64,000 bases of DNA from JAUILH01 sp964230215 (lineage in GTDB: Bacteria; Bacteroidota; Bacteroidia; Flavobacteriales_D; JAUILH01). The notes below the pieces were generated by a model. That model saw nothing but the letters and a program-made list of their open reading frames with translations, was not told where the DNA came from and ran no database searches. Made by a program: the position numbers and the translations under genes. The stretch lies in NCBI GenBank assembly GCA_964230215.1, contig CAXRGQ010000006.1:124001-188000 (forward strand), in the 5' to 3' direction. Every line of letters starts with the position of its first letter. Position 1 is the stretch's first letter. Below are positions 63,084-64,000 of this stretch, piece by piece.

Positions 63084-64000
63084 ATGAAAATTAGAAAGAT
63101 AGTAGGCTTAAGTCTGTTCAGTATTATGCTGAGTACACAGGCTATGGCCGACGAAGGGATGTGGCTCTTAACTATGCTTGGTGACAAGTATAAAGACATG
63201 AAAGCCCACGGATTAAAACTTAAGGCAAAAGACATTTATGACATCAACAATTCCAGCCTTAAAGATGCAATTTGTACAATGAATCATGGTTCTTGTACGG
63301 CTGAAGTAATATCAAAAGACGCTTTAGTTCTAACCAATCACCATTGTGGATATGGAGCTATTCAACAGTTCAGTAGCGAAGAGAATGATTACTTAACCGA
63401 TGGTTTCTGGGCTATGAAACGATCTGAAGAACTGCATGTGCCAGATATGACCTACACCTTCTTAATTCGCGTTGAGCAAGTTACAGCTAAGGTCTTAGAA
63501 GGCGTTACACCAGAAATGAGTGAAGCACAAAGAGCTCAAATCATTGAAAAAAACGCAGAGACCATTAAAGCTGAGGCTATTAAAGACACACACTATGAGG
63601 CTGAAATCAAGCCGTTTTATGATGGGAACGACTACTACCTATTCGTTAATGAAACGTTTACGGATGTTAGATTAGTTGGTGCTCCTCCCTCTTCTATTGG
63701 TAAATATGGTGGTGATACTGATAACTGGATGTGGCCACGTCACACGGGAGATTTCTCCATGTTCAGAATCTATGCAGGTAAAGATGGAAAGCCAGCTGAG
63801 TACAGCAAAGACAACGTTCCTATGCAAGCTAAGCACCACTTACCAATCAATATCGCTGGGGTACAGCCTGGAGATTTCGCCATGATTCTTGGTTACCCAG
63901 GCTCAACAGACAGATTCTTGACTTCCTATGGCGTTCAATTAGCTATCGAGAAAGATCAGCCTGCAAGAATTAAAATTAGAGCTAAGAAATTAGAATTGAT
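63084..64000 (+). CDS. S46 family dipeptidyl-peptidase (DPP7/DPP11 type), 3' truncated by window
   Basis: Start ATG at 63084 with signal peptide (LFSIMLSTQAMAD), immediately followed by EGMWLLTMLGDKYKDMKAHG. The catalytic-histidine block CTAEVISKDALVLTNHHCGY, then DNWMWPRHTGDFSMFRIY and MILGYPGSTDRFLTS are hallmarks of the S46 peptidases of Bacteroidota, secreted exopeptidases that release dipeptides. The DPP7 versus DPP11 specificity residue lies beyond the window. Open to the end, so a stop is not seen. Confidence 0.92.
   Translation, partial: MKIRKIVGLSLFSIMLSTQAMADEGMWLLTMLGDKYKDMKAHGLKLKAKDIYDINNSSLKDAICTMNHGSCTAEVISKDALVLTNHHCGYGAIQQFSSEENDYLTDGFWAMKRSEELHVPDMTYTFLIRVEQVTAKVLEGVTPEMSEAQRAQIIEKNAETIKAEAIKDTHYEAEIKPFYDGNDYYLFVNETFTDVRLVGAPPSSIGKYGGDTDNWMWPRHTGDFSMFRIYAGKDGKPAEYSKDNVPMQAKHHLPINIAGVQPGDFAMILGYPGSTDRFLTSYGVQLAIEKDQPARIKIRAKKLEL

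Noticed and set aside
63676..63885. 69-residue plus-strand ORF
   Set aside because: Out-of-frame shadow within the S46 peptidase gene.
1..64000. CRISPR array, rRNA operon, IS element with terminal repeats
   Set aside because: Looked for by eye; no regularly spaced repeats, rRNA sequence or transposase were seen.

Overview
The window looks like a Bacteroidota chromosome, probably from a marine flavobacterium-like lineage. It is AT-rich. Promoters fit the TTG / TAnnTTTG Bacteroidota consensus, and starts lack strong Shine-Dalgarno sites. Lineage markers include a type IX secretion C-terminal domain, an S46 dipeptidyl-peptidase, an RteC-family protein and a Bacteroidota-type tyrosine integrase. 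No rRNA or CRISPR array was seen; two tRNAs (Pro-GGG, Asp-GTC) were.

Layout. 1-12 kb: end of a DUF1501 protein, a short ribosome-hibernation factor, a lipoprotein plus outer-membrane-type protein, a fatty acid desaturase/hydroxylase pair facing a radical SAM protein, an RluA-type pseudouridine synthase with a long N-terminal extension, a TPR/SpoIIE-type phosphatase and a DUF1361 protein. 12-16.2 kb: tRNA-Pro and a three-gene adenylation / acyl-CoA-dehydrogenase-like / flavin-halogenase-like cassette with no carrier protein in view. 16.2-22.5 kb: housekeeping genes, including phenylalanine hydroxylase and pterin carbinolamine dehydratase. Upstream of these two is what reads as a tyrosine-codon attenuator: promoter, 19-codon leader with Tyr-Tyr-Tyr, competing antiterminator, intrinsic terminator.

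22.7-51.6 kb: an integrated element of about 29 kb at the 3' end of tRNA-Asp. It has a tyrosine integrase next to the tRNA, a degenerate 17-bp att-like repeat at the far end and shared integrase-side repeats. Cargo includes a LytS/LytTR pair divergent from a hydrolase operon, a frameshifted DUF4287-DUF5655 gene, an RteC-like protein, two unknown genes sharing an upstream motif, an excisionase-like HTH protein and a DnaC-like ATPase. Then comes a nine-gene same-strand defence block: AbiEi/AbiEii, a DUF3883 protein, a cytosine methyltransferase with MORC-like ATPase, Z1 helicase and PD-(D/E)XK partner, and a Septu-like AAA ATPase/HNH pair. The right end carries a GC-rich noncoding stretch and a four-gene module of unknown function. 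No relaxase or conjugation genes were seen.

51.7-64 kb: a TPR lipoprotein; an ECF sigma / anti-sigma operon driving four tandem paralogous secreted proteins; a LolD/FtsX-type ABC operon with histidine-rich loops and two CxxC accessory proteins, resembling the Vibrio Zrg zinc system and preceded by a perfect 7-1-7 palindrome of Fur/Zur geometry; and the start of an S46 peptidase running off the end.
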